5,195 nt of DNA from Kouleothrix aurantiaca (GTDB lineage Bacteria > Chloroflexota > Chloroflexia > Chloroflexales > Roseiflexaceae), in NCBI GenBank assembly GCA_001399705.1, contig LJCR01000210.1:1-5195 (forward strand), given 5' to 3'. The position numbers and the translations under genes were made by a program. The notes under the pieces were generated by a model. It had not been told where the DNA came from. It searched no databases and was given only the letters and a program-made list of their open reading frames with translations. Below, one piece after another: positions 1 to 5,195 of the stretch (its first letter is position 1; each line of letters begins with the position of its first letter).

Positions 1-1098
1 CCACAGCTCGACCAGCGGGCCAACCAGCAGCGGCGAAAGAAACGCGCCGCAGTTCATCAGCGCGGTGTAGATGCCCAGCAGCGCGGTTCGCCGGCTGAGC
101 GGCACAACCGTGTAGAGCATGGTCAGGTGGCTCAACTCGACGCCGGGTGTCACAATCCCCGAAAGCAGGGCAAACACCAGAATCAGCGTCAGGTCGGGGA
201 ACAGCGCGATCAGCAGAAAATAGATTGCGCTCAGCACGGTTGCGCGGGGCAAGGTCCACGCTGCGCCGCGCCGGTCGATCAGGCGCTGCCACAGCAGGTT
301 GCCCAGAATCGCCCCGCCGCTCACCAGCCCGGCCCACAGGCCCAGCCAGCCTTCGGCCGCGCCCAGCTCGCGCACAAAATAGATCGGCTGCAGCGGCACC
401 GACATCCACAGCGCGACGTTGAACACCAGCGTGTTCGTGGTGATGTTGACAAAGGGCCGCGGCATGGTGCGCGGCTGTGTCTTCTTCACTGCCTGCGGGT
501 CGGCAACCGGCAGCTCGGGCATGTTGACCTGCGCCACATACCATGTGCTGACCATACTGGTAAACACGCTCAGGCCATACAGCATCTGGTAGTTCATTGG
601 GAAGGGCGCCAGCTCCAGCCAGCGCCCCAGCAGCAGCGTCGCGATGCTGACGGTCGCGCCCATCCCGATGTTGCGGGTGGCGAACAGCCGCGCGCGCCGC
701 GCCAGCGGCCCAACCCCGCCCCTCAGCGGCAGCCAGCCGGCCGAAAACAGCGAGGCGGCGATGTTCAGGCCCAGCACCACGCCAACCATCACCGAGGCGC
801 GGCCGGCCGGCAGCCAGGGCACAAAGATCATCAGCGCGTACAGCAGCCGCGCCGTCAGCAGGCTGCCAACGATCCACGTCCGGCGGCGGCGCGTGCGGTC
901 CATTAGCGCCGCGAAGGGAATGGTTGTGACGGCGATCACCAGTGCCGCGCCCGCGCTGAGCAGGCTGACATGCAGGTTACTACCGCCCAGGCGGATCAGA
1001 AAGGCTGCATTGAACGAGAGGCAGGCAGAATGGATGCCTGCCCAGAAAATTTCCAGCACCAGCACGCGCATGTTGCGGTCGATCTCAGATGGTTTCAC
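1..1098 (-). CDS. MFS transporter, 3' end cut off by the window edge
   Basis: This is an inner-membrane secondary transporter of the major facilitator superfamily; its substrate cannot be read from the sequence. The visible 366 residues are strongly hydrophobic, with about ten membrane-spanning stretches. Helices 2 and 3 are joined by a short basic loop at residues 67-73 (D-R-T-R-R-R-R), the position and composition of MFS motif A. A second copy of this loop pattern follows the central cytoplasmic linker, at residues 270-278 (Q-R-L-I-D-R-R-G), as expected for the duplicated 6+6 helix fold. The linker at about residues 195-215 is polar and proline-rich. The family usually has about 400-420 residues, so roughly the last one or two helices are missing to the left. 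I chose the GTG at 1098 because an AGGAAA ribosome binding site lies about six bases before it; a later in-frame ATG (residue 10) is the alternative. The gene lies downstream of the ThuA-like gene on the same strand, but a terminator separates them and I see no convincing separate promoter. Confidence 0.9.
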   Translation of the reverse strand, partial: MKPSEIDRNMRVLVLEIFWAGIHSACLSFNAAFLIRLGGSNLHVSLLSAGAALVIAVTTIPFAALMDRTRRRRTWIVGSLLTARLLYALMIFVPWLPAGRASVMVGVVLGLNIAASLFSAGWLPLRGGVGPLARRARLFATRNIGMGATVSIATLLLGRWLELAPFPMNYQMLYGLSVFTSMVSTWYVAQVNMPELPVADPQAVKKTQPRTMPRPFVNITTNTLVFNVALWMSVPLQPIYFVRELGAAEGWLGLWAGLVSGGAILGNLLWQRLIDRRGAAWTLPRATVLSAIYFLLIALFPDLTLILVFALLSGIVTPGVELSHLTMLYTVVPLSRRTALLGIYTALMNCGAFLSPLLVGPLVELW

Positions 1099-1122
1099 GC
1101 GTTTTTCCTGGTTGTTTGATTG

Positions 1123-1185
1123 AAAGATAAAAGACAAAAAGACGAACGGGAAGGAAAGCAACTGGCGCCTTCGTCGTTCGTCTTT
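1123..1185 (-). terminator. Intrinsic terminator after the ThuA-like gene
   Basis: A perfect 11-base inverted repeat (1138-1148 with 1175-1185, AAAGACGAACG) encloses a second 5-base stem (GAAGG 1150-1154 with CCTTC 1168-1172) and a 13-base loop. Read on the minus strand, the hairpin is followed by TTTTTGTCTTTTATCTTT. This fits Rho-independent termination of the gene ending at 1209. On the plus strand only three T follow the stem, so it should work in one direction. The T-rich side is built from AAAGATA/AAAGACA/AAAGACG units about seven bases long, so the site may derive from a dispersed repeat. Read-through or partial termination could still feed the transporter downstream. Confidence 0.75.
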
Positions 1186-1208
1186 CGCCGATGGTCAGGA
1201 AAAATTGC

Positions 1209-1859
1209 TTAGCGGCTGGCCCACAGCATGCCGCGCTGCATAATCGTGAGCGCTTCTGGCACATCGAAGTCGCTGAACACGTGCCCGAGCGACGAGTAGA
1301 ACACGCGGCCCTGGCCCCAGCGGCGCTTCCACACCACCGGCATCACCGTGCCAGCGATCCACGGCGCGTTGCCGAACTCGCCGCTGAAGGTGGTGGTCGC
1401 CAGCACTTCATTGCTTGGGTCGGTGTGCATGTAGTACTGCTCAGAATGCATCTGGAAATCGGGCAAGCCCGCGGTGATCGGGTCGTCGTGGTTGGTGATG
1501 TTGACGGTGTAGTCGATGATGTTGCCGGGGTGCGCAACCCACTGCCCGCCCACCATAAACTGGTATTCGGTGGCGTTGCGGAAGGAATCGCCCATGGTGC
1601 CGTGCCAGCCGGCCACGCCCACGCCGCTCGCGATCGCGTCGAGCAGGCCGCGCTCCTGCTCCTTGGTAATGGTGCTCATGGTCCACACGGGCACGATCAG
1701 GCTCAGCGAGCGTAGAAACGGCTCGTCCAGGTAGACATCCAGCGTGTCGACGACGGTGACATCATATTCCTGCTCGCGCAAAAACGACGCGAAGATGCCC
1801 GACGATTTGGCGGGGGTGTGGCCTTCCCAGCCGCCCCAGGTGATCAGCGCTTTTTTCAT
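1209..1859 (-). CDS. ThuA-like domain protein (trehalose-utilisation family)
   Basis: This 216-residue soluble protein covers a whole ThuA domain, which has the fold of class I glutamine amidotransferases. Family hallmarks are visible in order: an N-terminal beta strand and glycine-rich turn ([13 protein letters not shown], residues 4-16), the elbow GVGVAGWHG (79-87), GGQWVAHPG (104-112), the D-D-P-I-T-A-G-L-P segment with its following acidic E-Q-Y (125-142), and the C-terminal P-V-V-W...[12 protein letters not shown] (174-193). No cysteine sits at the nucleophile elbow (it reads G-W-H-G), so amidotransferase activity is not expected. The family is named for trehalose utilisation in rhizobia, and many members occur near sugar dehydrogenases and sugar carriers; the exact reaction is unknown. 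The ATG at 1859 is supported by AAGGAA eight bases upstream. The start has its own -10-like box, and a terminator follows the stop codon. The MFS carrier downstream is a plausible functional partner by position only. Confidence 0.9.
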   Translation of the reverse strand: MKKALITWGGWEGHTPAKSSGIFASFLREQEYDVTVVDTLDVYLDEPFLRSLSLIVPVWTMSTITKEQERGLLDAIASGVGVAGWHGTMGDSFRNATEYQFMVGGQWVAHPGNIIDYTVNITNHDDPITAGLPDFQMHSEQYYMHTDPSNEVLATTTFSGEFGNAPWIAGTVMPVVWKRRWGQGRVFYSSLGHVFSDFDVPEALTIMQRGMLWASR

Positions 1860-1891
1860 AGGGCCCGTTCCTTGTCAGATGAATCGGGCCT

Positions 1892-1897
1892 ATTGTA
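1892..1897 (-). promoter_or_regulatory. Probable -10 box of the ThuA-like gene
   Basis: On the minus strand, bases 1897-1892 read TACAAT, five of six matches to the sigma-70-type consensus TATAAT. The box lies about 32 bases ahead of the ATG at 1859, which would give a leader of roughly 25 bases containing the AAGGAA ribosome binding site. No good -35 hexamer is found 16-18 bases further upstream (the region reads GCGACT), so the promoter is weak, needs an activator, or is miscalled. Confidence 0.4.
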
Positions 1898-1947
1898 CTC
1901 GATTGTCGGGGGCGAGTCGCCGCTATGGGCACGCGAGTTTCGGGCAG

Positions 1948-1974
1948 AAAAATCGCCGATCACACTATCGGCGA
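1948..1974 (-). terminator. Intrinsic terminator after the methyltransferase gene
   Basis: An 8-base perfect stem (TCGCCGAT 1953-1960 with ATCGGCGA 1967-1974) and a 6-base loop are followed on the minus strand by five T (complement of 1948-1952) and then CT. It lies about 80 bases after the methyltransferase stop codon and upstream of the ThuA promoter region, where it would insulate the two minus-strand genes. The stem, loop and T-run spacing are textbook for a Rho-independent terminator. Confidence 0.85.
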
Positions 1975-1991
1975 AGGCAAAACGATTGAGC

Positions 1992-2015
1992 CACCGAGAG
2001 CAGAGAGCACCGAGC
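1992..2015. repeat. Three degenerate 8-base purine-rich repeats
   Basis: Bases 1992-2015 read as three tandem 8-base units, CACCGAGA / GCAGAGAG / CACCGAGC, between the methyltransferase stop and its terminator. The first and third units differ at one base. From general knowledge, CACAGAGA-type short tandem units are seen in intergenic DNA of several environmental bacteria, so this may be a decayed copy of such a dispersed element. It is short and could be chance. Confidence 0.3.
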
Positions 2016-2055
2016 AAGAAATCAAACGCTGTGCCCGCTGTGCCGCGGTGGTGCA

Positions 2056-2670
2056 TCATTCGGTGGCGCGCTGCATCACGCAGAACAGCGCGCGCGGCAG
2101 CGGGTCGAGCGTGCCCTGGTAGACGGTTTCGCTGACCGACTGCACTTGGAACGGGCCGCTGAACAGCGCGCGAATCTGCTCGGGCGTAAAGCGATTCGGC
2201 CCGTCGGTGCCGGGCTGGAGCTGGCTAAAGCACTTGAGGAAGAAGGTGCCGCCCGGCCGCAGCAGCCGCGCAACCGTGGCGACATAGCCAGCGCGCTGAT
2301 CGGGCGCGAAAACGTGGAAGCAGCCACGGTCGAAAATCAGGTCGAACGGGCCGGCGAGCTGCGTGGCAAGAATATCGTCCTGCTGCCATGTGATCGCGAG
2401 CCCTTCGGCTTCGGCCAGGGCGCGTGCGCCGCGAATCGCCGTTTCCGAGATGTCGGCGGCAGTGACGCTGAAGCCACGCCGCGCCAGGTGCATGGCCTGC
2501 GTGCCTGGCCTGGTGCCAAGATCAAGCGCGCGCCCGCTCCGTAGCTCAAGCGTGTCGAGCGCCGCTCGCAGATCGTCGTCCAGCGCGGGGTAGAACCACG
2601 GCATGGTCTCGACCGCCTGCTGCCGGTACCGGCTCTCCCAGGCGGGAATGTGCTGCTGATTGGCTGACAT
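2056..2670 (-). CDS. Class I SAM-dependent methyltransferase
   Basis: This 204-residue soluble protein should transfer a methyl group from S-adenosylmethionine to an unidentified small substrate. The Rossmann-type methyltransferase landmarks appear in order: motif I ALDLGTRPGTQ (residues 48-58), the acidic end of strand 2 (A-A-D-I-S, D73), the D-D-I pair at 98-100 that usually contacts the adenine side, F-D-L-I-F-D-R-G-C-F-H (109-119), and L-L-R-P-G-G (136-141) before strand 5. The D-R-G-C-F-H segment and the N-terminal W-E-x-R-Y...W-F-Y resemble the thiopurine methyltransferase/TehB-like branch, which acts on small molecules. The second glycine of the SAM loop is Arg54 (T-R-P-G-T where T-G-P-G-T is usual), which may weaken cofactor binding. 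I chose the ATG at 2670 because AGGAG lies four bases upstream; a longer reading to 2961 would run antisense through the VOC gene and has no family similarity. The gene is divergent from the VOC gene and ends before a strong terminator. Confidence 0.9.
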   Translation of the reverse strand: MSANQQHIPAWESRYRQQAVETMPWFYPALDDDLRAALDTLELRSGRALDLGTRPGTQAMHLARRGFSVTAADISETAIRGARALAEAEGLAITWQQDDILATQLAGPFDLIFDRGCFHVFAPDQRAGYVATVARLLRPGGTFFLKCFSQLQPGTDGPNRFTPEQIRALFSGPFQVQSVSETVYQGTLDPLPRALFCVMQRATE

Positions 2671-2717
2671 AGCGCTCCTCTCGTGGCATAGCTGCGCGGG
2701 CAGCATGCACACTATTC

Positions 2718-2777
2718 GTTCGGCGAACAAGTTTCGATCGCGCCAGCATATTGGAAATGTGGGGAAGCACGGCGTGC
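2718..2777. promoter_or_regulatory. Two odd palindromes, candidate operator sites
   Basis: The 235-base gap between the divergent methyltransferase and VOC genes holds two 11-base palindromes built as 5-1-5 with a central G: GTTCG-G-CGAAC at 2718-2728 and GCACG-G-CGTGC at 2767-2777. The first extends imperfectly on both sides (minus strand TTGTTCGCCGAACGAA). Such sites are typical sizes for dimeric repressors, and their position fits control of the methyltransferase. The half-sites differ from one another, so a single regulator for both is unlikely, and GC-rich palindromes of this length can arise by chance. Confidence 0.25.
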
Positions 2778-2779
2778 CG

Positions 2780-2790
2780 GGTATGATACC
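2780..2790. promoter_or_regulatory. Symmetric -10-like element, possible bidirectional promoter
   Basis: GGTAT-G-ATACC at 2780-2790 is a perfect 11-base odd palindrome. Its core TATGATA offers TATGAT on the plus strand (2782-2787) and TATCAT on the minus strand (2788-2783), each a good match to the -10 consensus TATAAT. Symmetric -10 elements that fire in both directions are an established class of bacterial promoter. Start sites about seven bases away would give leaders of roughly 105-110 bases to both the methyltransferase (minus, ATG 2670) and the VOC gene (plus, ATG 2906). No convincing -35 hexamer is present on either side. Confidence 0.35.
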
Positions 2791-2905
2791 ACGATTGCGG
2801 GCGAGAAACCGGCCGGCGCCAGCCGCTGCTGACATACTGGTGTCACTGCGCTGTGCGAAACTATGCCCGAATACGGACACCGCAGGAACACAGAAAGGCA
2901 TCACC

Positions 2906-3316
2906 ATGGCAAAGCTGCTTGGCCCCGACTTTATAAGCGTGCAGGTGCGCGATCTCGCCACTTCTCGCGCCTTCTACATCGATCTTCTCGGCTTCACGGA
3001 AGACGCACACTTTCGCGCGCCCGGCTTTGTGCTGTTCGATACCACAACGATTCCGTTTGGCATCAGCGAAGCACGCATGAACATGGATGAGCTTACCCAG
3101 CCGAGTGGTGGCGTGACGCTGTGGATCGATTGCGACGATGTGGATGGCCTGCACGCCACGCTCGTCGCTGCCGGCGCAACGGTGCTTCAGCCGCCCTACA
3201 ACAGCCCGTTTGGCCGCGCCGTGGTATTTGCCGACCCCGACGGCTACCGCATTACCGCCAATCAAAACCCGTGGGATCGCTTCCCACTGGGCGGCAAGGG
3301 CGCTGCTGGAAAGTAG
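2906..3316 (+). CDS. VOC family protein (glyoxalase/bleomycin-resistance fold)
   Basis: This 136-residue protein is a single vicinal-oxygen-chelate unit of two beta-alpha-beta-beta-beta modules. The first module begins ISVQVRDLATSRAFYIDLLGF (residues 10-30, the D-L-x-x-S-x-x-F-Y-x-x-L-L-G-F signature). The second contains W-I-D-C-D-D-V-D-G-L-H...A-A-G-A (73-91) and ends V-V-F-A-D-P-D-G-Y-R-I (106-116). The four positions that hold the metal ligands in glyoxalase I appear to be Phe9, about Pro50, Gly69 and Thr117, so none is a usual ligand. That makes a metal-dependent glyoxalase or dioxygenase unlikely and favours a ligand-binding protein of the bleomycin-resistance type. The ATG at 2906 has AAAGG seven bases upstream; longer readings to the left lie in the intergenic region and antisense to the methyltransferase. 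The gene is divergent from the methyltransferase and converges on the TPR regulator with a 67-base gap in which I see no terminator hairpin. The ligand is unknown. Confidence 0.9.
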   Translation: MAKLLGPDFISVQVRDLATSRAFYIDLLGFTEDAHFRAPGFVLFDTTTIPFGISEARMNMDELTQPSGGVTLWIDCDDVDGLHATLVAAGATVLQPPYNSPFGRAVVFADPDGYRITANQNPWDRFPLGGKGAAGK

Positions 3317-3383
3317 GGGGAAGGGCTGCGCGCGACCCAACGAATCCTGCTGATCGTGCGCGGCCCGAACAGCCAGGCGAGTT

Positions 3384-4202
3384 CTACCCGCGCCGCCCGC
3401 GCCAACGGGCATCAGCAGCCATCTCAGCCGCAGCGCCGGGCGTTCCGCCGGCTGATATGCGCGGCTCGTTCAGCGCAATCGCAACCATCTGCTCGGCTGT
3501 CAGCACCTGGCCACCAGCCCACGCTACCGCAAACGCTTGCTCGCCCAATTGTGCGCGTGCAGCCTCGAGCGCGTGCTCGCGCACACGAGAGCCGTTGGGT
3601 GGTGTGAATGGCGTTTGCGCGATGATCTGTTTGCGCAGCCCAGCCGCAGCCGACAGCAGATGAACGCAGCGCTCGACGTAGCCGCGCGCCTGTGCAATGC
3701 CAGCCAGCCCTTCCAGGCATTTAGCGATGCCGTGCTTGTCGTTCAGCTGGTAGCGCAGCGTCAGGCTTTCGCGATACAGTGCAGCCGCCTGCTTGAAATC
3801 ACCCTGCACCAGCGCAACGCCGGCTAAGTTGCCAAGCGCGAGCGCAACACCGTCGGTATCACCGAGCTTCTCGAAGCGGTGCTTGCCCTCTTCGAAGAGC
3901 AGCTCCGCCTGCGCCAGATCCCCCTGGCTGTACGCCACCTCGCCGAGCCCCTGCAAAGCCGAGGCGGTGCCGTGCGGATCGCCGAGCACACGAAACAAGG
4001 CCAGGCTTTCTTCAAGCAGCGTGGCAGCGCGCTGCGTATTACCCTGCTGAAACACAACATCGCCAAGTGCACTGAGTGCCCAGGCGCTGTGCCAGGTGCT
4101 GCCGATTGCGCGGCTCATCTGCAGGCTTTGGCTTTGCAGCGCTGCTGCGCGCACAAGATCGCCTTCACGGAGTACCACATATCCAAGGTGATTCACGCCC
4201 AT
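3384..4202 (-). CDS. TPR-containing C-terminal part of a frameshifted STAND-type regulator
   Basis: The 272-residue reading frame consists of tetratricopeptide-like helical repeats with exact 40-residue spacing: units start at residues 3, 43, 83 and 123, each with an (L/V)-x-x-L/A-G...G-(D/N)...A...L...G-D pattern, and a decayed fifth starts at 163. A C-terminal helical segment follows (R-E-H-A-L-E-A-A-R-A-Q-L-G-E-Q-A-F-A-V-A-W-A-G-G region, about 208-245), typical of the end of LuxR/AfsR-style ATPase-TPR regulators. TPR arrays of this kind mediate protein contacts or ligand sensing. No LuxR-type helix-turn-helix follows; the last 25 residues are low-complexity and unlike the family. The ATG at 4202 overlaps the stop codon of the preceding frame by ten bases and has no good ribosome binding site. 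I infer that this is not a separate gene but the rest of the protein encoded to the right, separated by a one-base deletion. Independent translation by coupling is a less likely alternative. Confidence 0.8.
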   Translation of the reverse strand: MGVNHLGYVVLREGDLVRAAALQSQSLQMSRAIGSTWHSAWALSALGDVVFQQGNTQRAATLLEESLALFRVLGDPHGTASALQGLGEVAYSQGDLAQAELLFEEGKHRFEKLGDTDGVALALGNLAGVALVQGDFKQAAALYRESLTLRYQLNDKHGIAKCLEGLAGIAQARGYVERCVHLLSAAAGLRKQIIAQTPFTPPNGSRVREHALEAARAQLGEQAFAVAWAGGQVLTAEQMVAIALNEPRISAGGTPGAAAEMAADARWRGRRG

Positions 4203-5195
4203 GCGCTGCCACGCTTGTCGCCAAACTGATTATAGATTGCGAGGCTTTCTTCCAGCAGCTCGGTGGCGCGGGCGAGGTTGCCGCGGCGCATCTTGAAGAA
4301 GCCGGCACCGTTGAGCGCTTCGGCGCGGACGATGGTTGGCGCGGCGGCGCTGGGCTTTGCCAGCGCGCGGTGCAGCCAGGCATCAGCTTCGCCGATGTCG
4401 CCATGGTAGACCCAGAAGGGCCACAGTGCCGCTGCCAGGCGCAGCCCCAGCTCGTGGCGGGAAAAAGCGTGAGCGGATGAAGGCGGGCGCATCGCCGGTT
4501 CTTCACGATGCTCTCCATCGCCGTGCCTTTCGCCCTTTCCTGCCACCTGCATCGCATGGTCGTCGTCGAGGCACCAGGCCAGCGCCGCGCGCAGGTTATC
4601 GTGCTCGCACTCCAGCCGTGCCAGCCAGATCGATTGTTCCGCGCCCTGGAACTGCCGCCCGGCCTGCTCGGCCAGCTGCAAATAAAAGACGGCATGGGCA
4701 TGGCGCACGCGCTCGATTTCGCCGCGCGCCGCCAGCTGCTCGCGCGCAAACGCCCGAATGGTTTCGAGCATCTGGAAGCGCGGCACGCCATCGCTGCCAA
4801 GCTGCTGGCGCAGCAGGCTGAAATCGATCAGCTCGCTGAGGATATCGAGAATGTCGAGTGCTTCGTGCAGGCCGCTTGACCCTGGCGCGGCAAAGTCGCC
4901 ACCCAGCACGGCCGCCGCAGCATCGGCGGTGCAGCCGCCCACAAACATGCTGAGCCGGGCGAAGGCCGCCCGCAGCTCGGCGGAGAGCAATGTCTCGCTC
5001 CATTCGATCGCCTGCCACAGCGTTTGCTGGCGGGCCGGCGTATCGCGCGCATTGGCGCGCAGCAGCCGCAATGGCGACTGGGCGCTCAGGCGCCCCAGAA
5101 GTTCAGCAGGTGCCAGCAAGCGCACCCGCGCCGCCGCGAGCGCCAGCGCCAGCGGCAGGCCATCCAGCCGCACGCAGCTCTCGGCCACTGCCGCC
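4193..5195 (-). CDS. STAND/AfsR-like ATPase-TPR regulator, N-terminus off the window, ends at a frameshift
   Basis: The frame is open to the right edge, so the start and the nucleotide-binding core are not visible. What remains (333 codons, numbered here from the GTG at 5188) begins with R-L-D-G-L-P-L-A (residues 7-14), the GLPL motif that closes the NB-ARC/STAND ATPase module. Next come a winged-helix-like region (P-A-R-Q-Q-T-L...I-E-W-S, 51-64; L-S-M-F-V-G-G, 79-85), F-Q-M-L-E-T-I-R-A-F-A-R-E-Q-L (138-152), and the H-D-N-L-R-A-A-L-A-W segment (196-205) that leads into the TPR array. Relatives are signal-responsive ATPases that often carry AfsR/SARP, LuxR or cyclase domains at an end; which one is present here cannot be seen. 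An extra stretch at about 213-245 interrupts the usual spacing before A-L-W-P-F-W. The last repeat (292-331) is complete at 40 residues and is followed at once by a TGA. The downstream frame resumes the next repeat, so the gene is probably disrupted or contains a sequencing error. Confidence 0.85.
   Translation of the reverse strand, partial: AAVAESCVRLDGLPLALALAAARVRLLAPAELLGRLSAQSPLRLLRANARDTPARQQTLWQAIEWSETLLSAELRAAFARLSMFVGGCTADAAAAVLGGDFAAPGSSGLHEALDILDILSELIDFSLLRQQLGSDGVPRFQMLETIRAFAREQLAARGEIERVRHAHAVFYLQLAEQAGRQFQGAEQSIWLARLECEHDNLRAALAWCLDDDHAMQVAGKGERHGDGEHREEPAMRPPSSAHAFSRHELGLRLAAALWPFWVYHGDIGEADAWLHRALAKPSAAAPTIVRAEALNGAGFFKMRRGNLARATELLEESLAIYNQFGDKRGSAWA
4444..4551 (-). other. 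Repeat-flanked in-frame insertion inside the regulator gene
   Basis: Relatives of this regulator normally have about 12-17 residues between the N-L-R-A-A-L-A-W helix and A-L-W-x-F-W; here there are 48. The extra part is hydrophilic and rich in Gly, His, Glu, Arg and Pro, unlike the surrounding helices. An imperfect 12-base direct repeat flanks it: CTGCCACCTGCA at 4540-4551 and CTGCCAGGCGCA at 4432-4443, 9 of 12 identical and 108 bases apart, a multiple of three. The insert also contains a small hairpin (minus strand CGATG-gagag-CATCG) and a purine-rich GGAAAGGGCGAAAGG run. This fits insertion of a short repeat element, or an internal duplication that drifted. The comparison length comes from memory of the family. 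Confidence 0.4.

Noticed and set aside
127..906. Long plus-strand open frame opposite the transporter gene
   Set aside because: Its protein is Gln/Arg/His/Pro-rich with no domain pattern, and it lies wholly antisense to a clear MFS gene; it is a by-product of GC-rich codon use.
1191..1715. Plus-strand open frame opposite the ThuA-like gene
   Set aside because: The composition is His/Ala/Arg-biased without family features, and the opposite strand carries a complete ThuA domain with ribosome binding site and terminator.
2828..2845. CTGACA as a -35 box for the VOC gene
   Set aside because: No -10-like hexamer lies 16-18 bases downstream (it reads TGTGCG), so it was not called as a promoter.
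2660..2905. Upstream extension of the VOC gene by 82 codons
   Set aside because: The VOC fold begins right after the ATG at 2906, which has its own ribosome binding site; the extension crosses the methyltransferase start and the palindromes.
2671..2961. N-terminal extension of the methyltransferase by 97 codons
   Set aside because: The extension runs through the divergent promoter region and antisense to the start of the VOC gene, has no methyltransferase similarity, and a good AGGAG site precedes the internal ATG at 2670.
3317..3383. Possible bidirectional terminator between the convergent VOC and regulator genes
   Set aside because: I found no stem of useful length followed by a T-run on either strand.
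2861..3412. Minus-strand open frame opposite the VOC gene
   Set aside because: It is antisense to a complete VOC domain and has no recognisable motif of its own.
4193..4202. Programmed -1 frameshift site in the regulator
   Set aside because: The bases ahead of the TGA (GCATGGGCG) do not form a slippery heptamer, and I saw no strong downstream pseudoknot; a one-base deletion is simpler.

Overview
This GC-rich window (clearly above 60 % G+C by eye) reads as chromosomal DNA from a free-living bacterium. My best guess is a filamentous Chloroflexota lineage (Roseiflexus/Kouleothrix/Herpetosiphon-like). The guess rests on the STAND-ATPase/TPR regulator, the style of the MFS protein and the short purine-rich intergenic repeats. 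It is an inference from protein style, not from a marker gene. There are no RNA genes, CRISPR arrays, transposases or phage genes.

Layout, left to right. (1) Bases 1-1098, minus strand: a major facilitator superfamily transporter that starts at a GTG and runs off the left edge. (2) 1209-1859, minus: a ThuA-like protein with its own ribosome binding site and a probable -10 box. An intrinsic terminator separates it from the transporter. (3) 2056-2670, minus: a class I SAM-dependent methyltransferase followed by a textbook intrinsic terminator at 1948-1974. (4) 2906-3316, plus: a small VOC (glyoxalase/bleomycin-resistance fold) protein, divergent from the methyltransferase. The 235-base gap between them holds three odd palindromes, one of which is a symmetric -10-like TATGATA. 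(5) 3384 to the right edge, minus: a large STAND-ATPase/tetratricopeptide regulator whose N-terminus lies outside the window. It is split by a one-base frameshift near 4195.

How the genes may work together. ThuA-like proteins and MFS carriers often sit in sugar-handling neighbourhoods, so genes 1 and 2 may form a small carbohydrate-related pair, but the terminator between them argues against a simple operon. The methyltransferase and VOC protein may share a bidirectional promoter. Both belong to families often used to modify or bind small toxic molecules. The regulator converges on the VOC gene and looks like an independent unit.

I see no clear evidence of a previously undescribed system. 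The most informative observations are the regulator's frameshift, which one base repairs into exact 40-residue TPR register; a repeat-flanked in-frame insertion of about 108 bases in the same gene; an arginine in the methyltransferase's glycine-rich SAM loop; and the symmetric promoter between the divergent genes.
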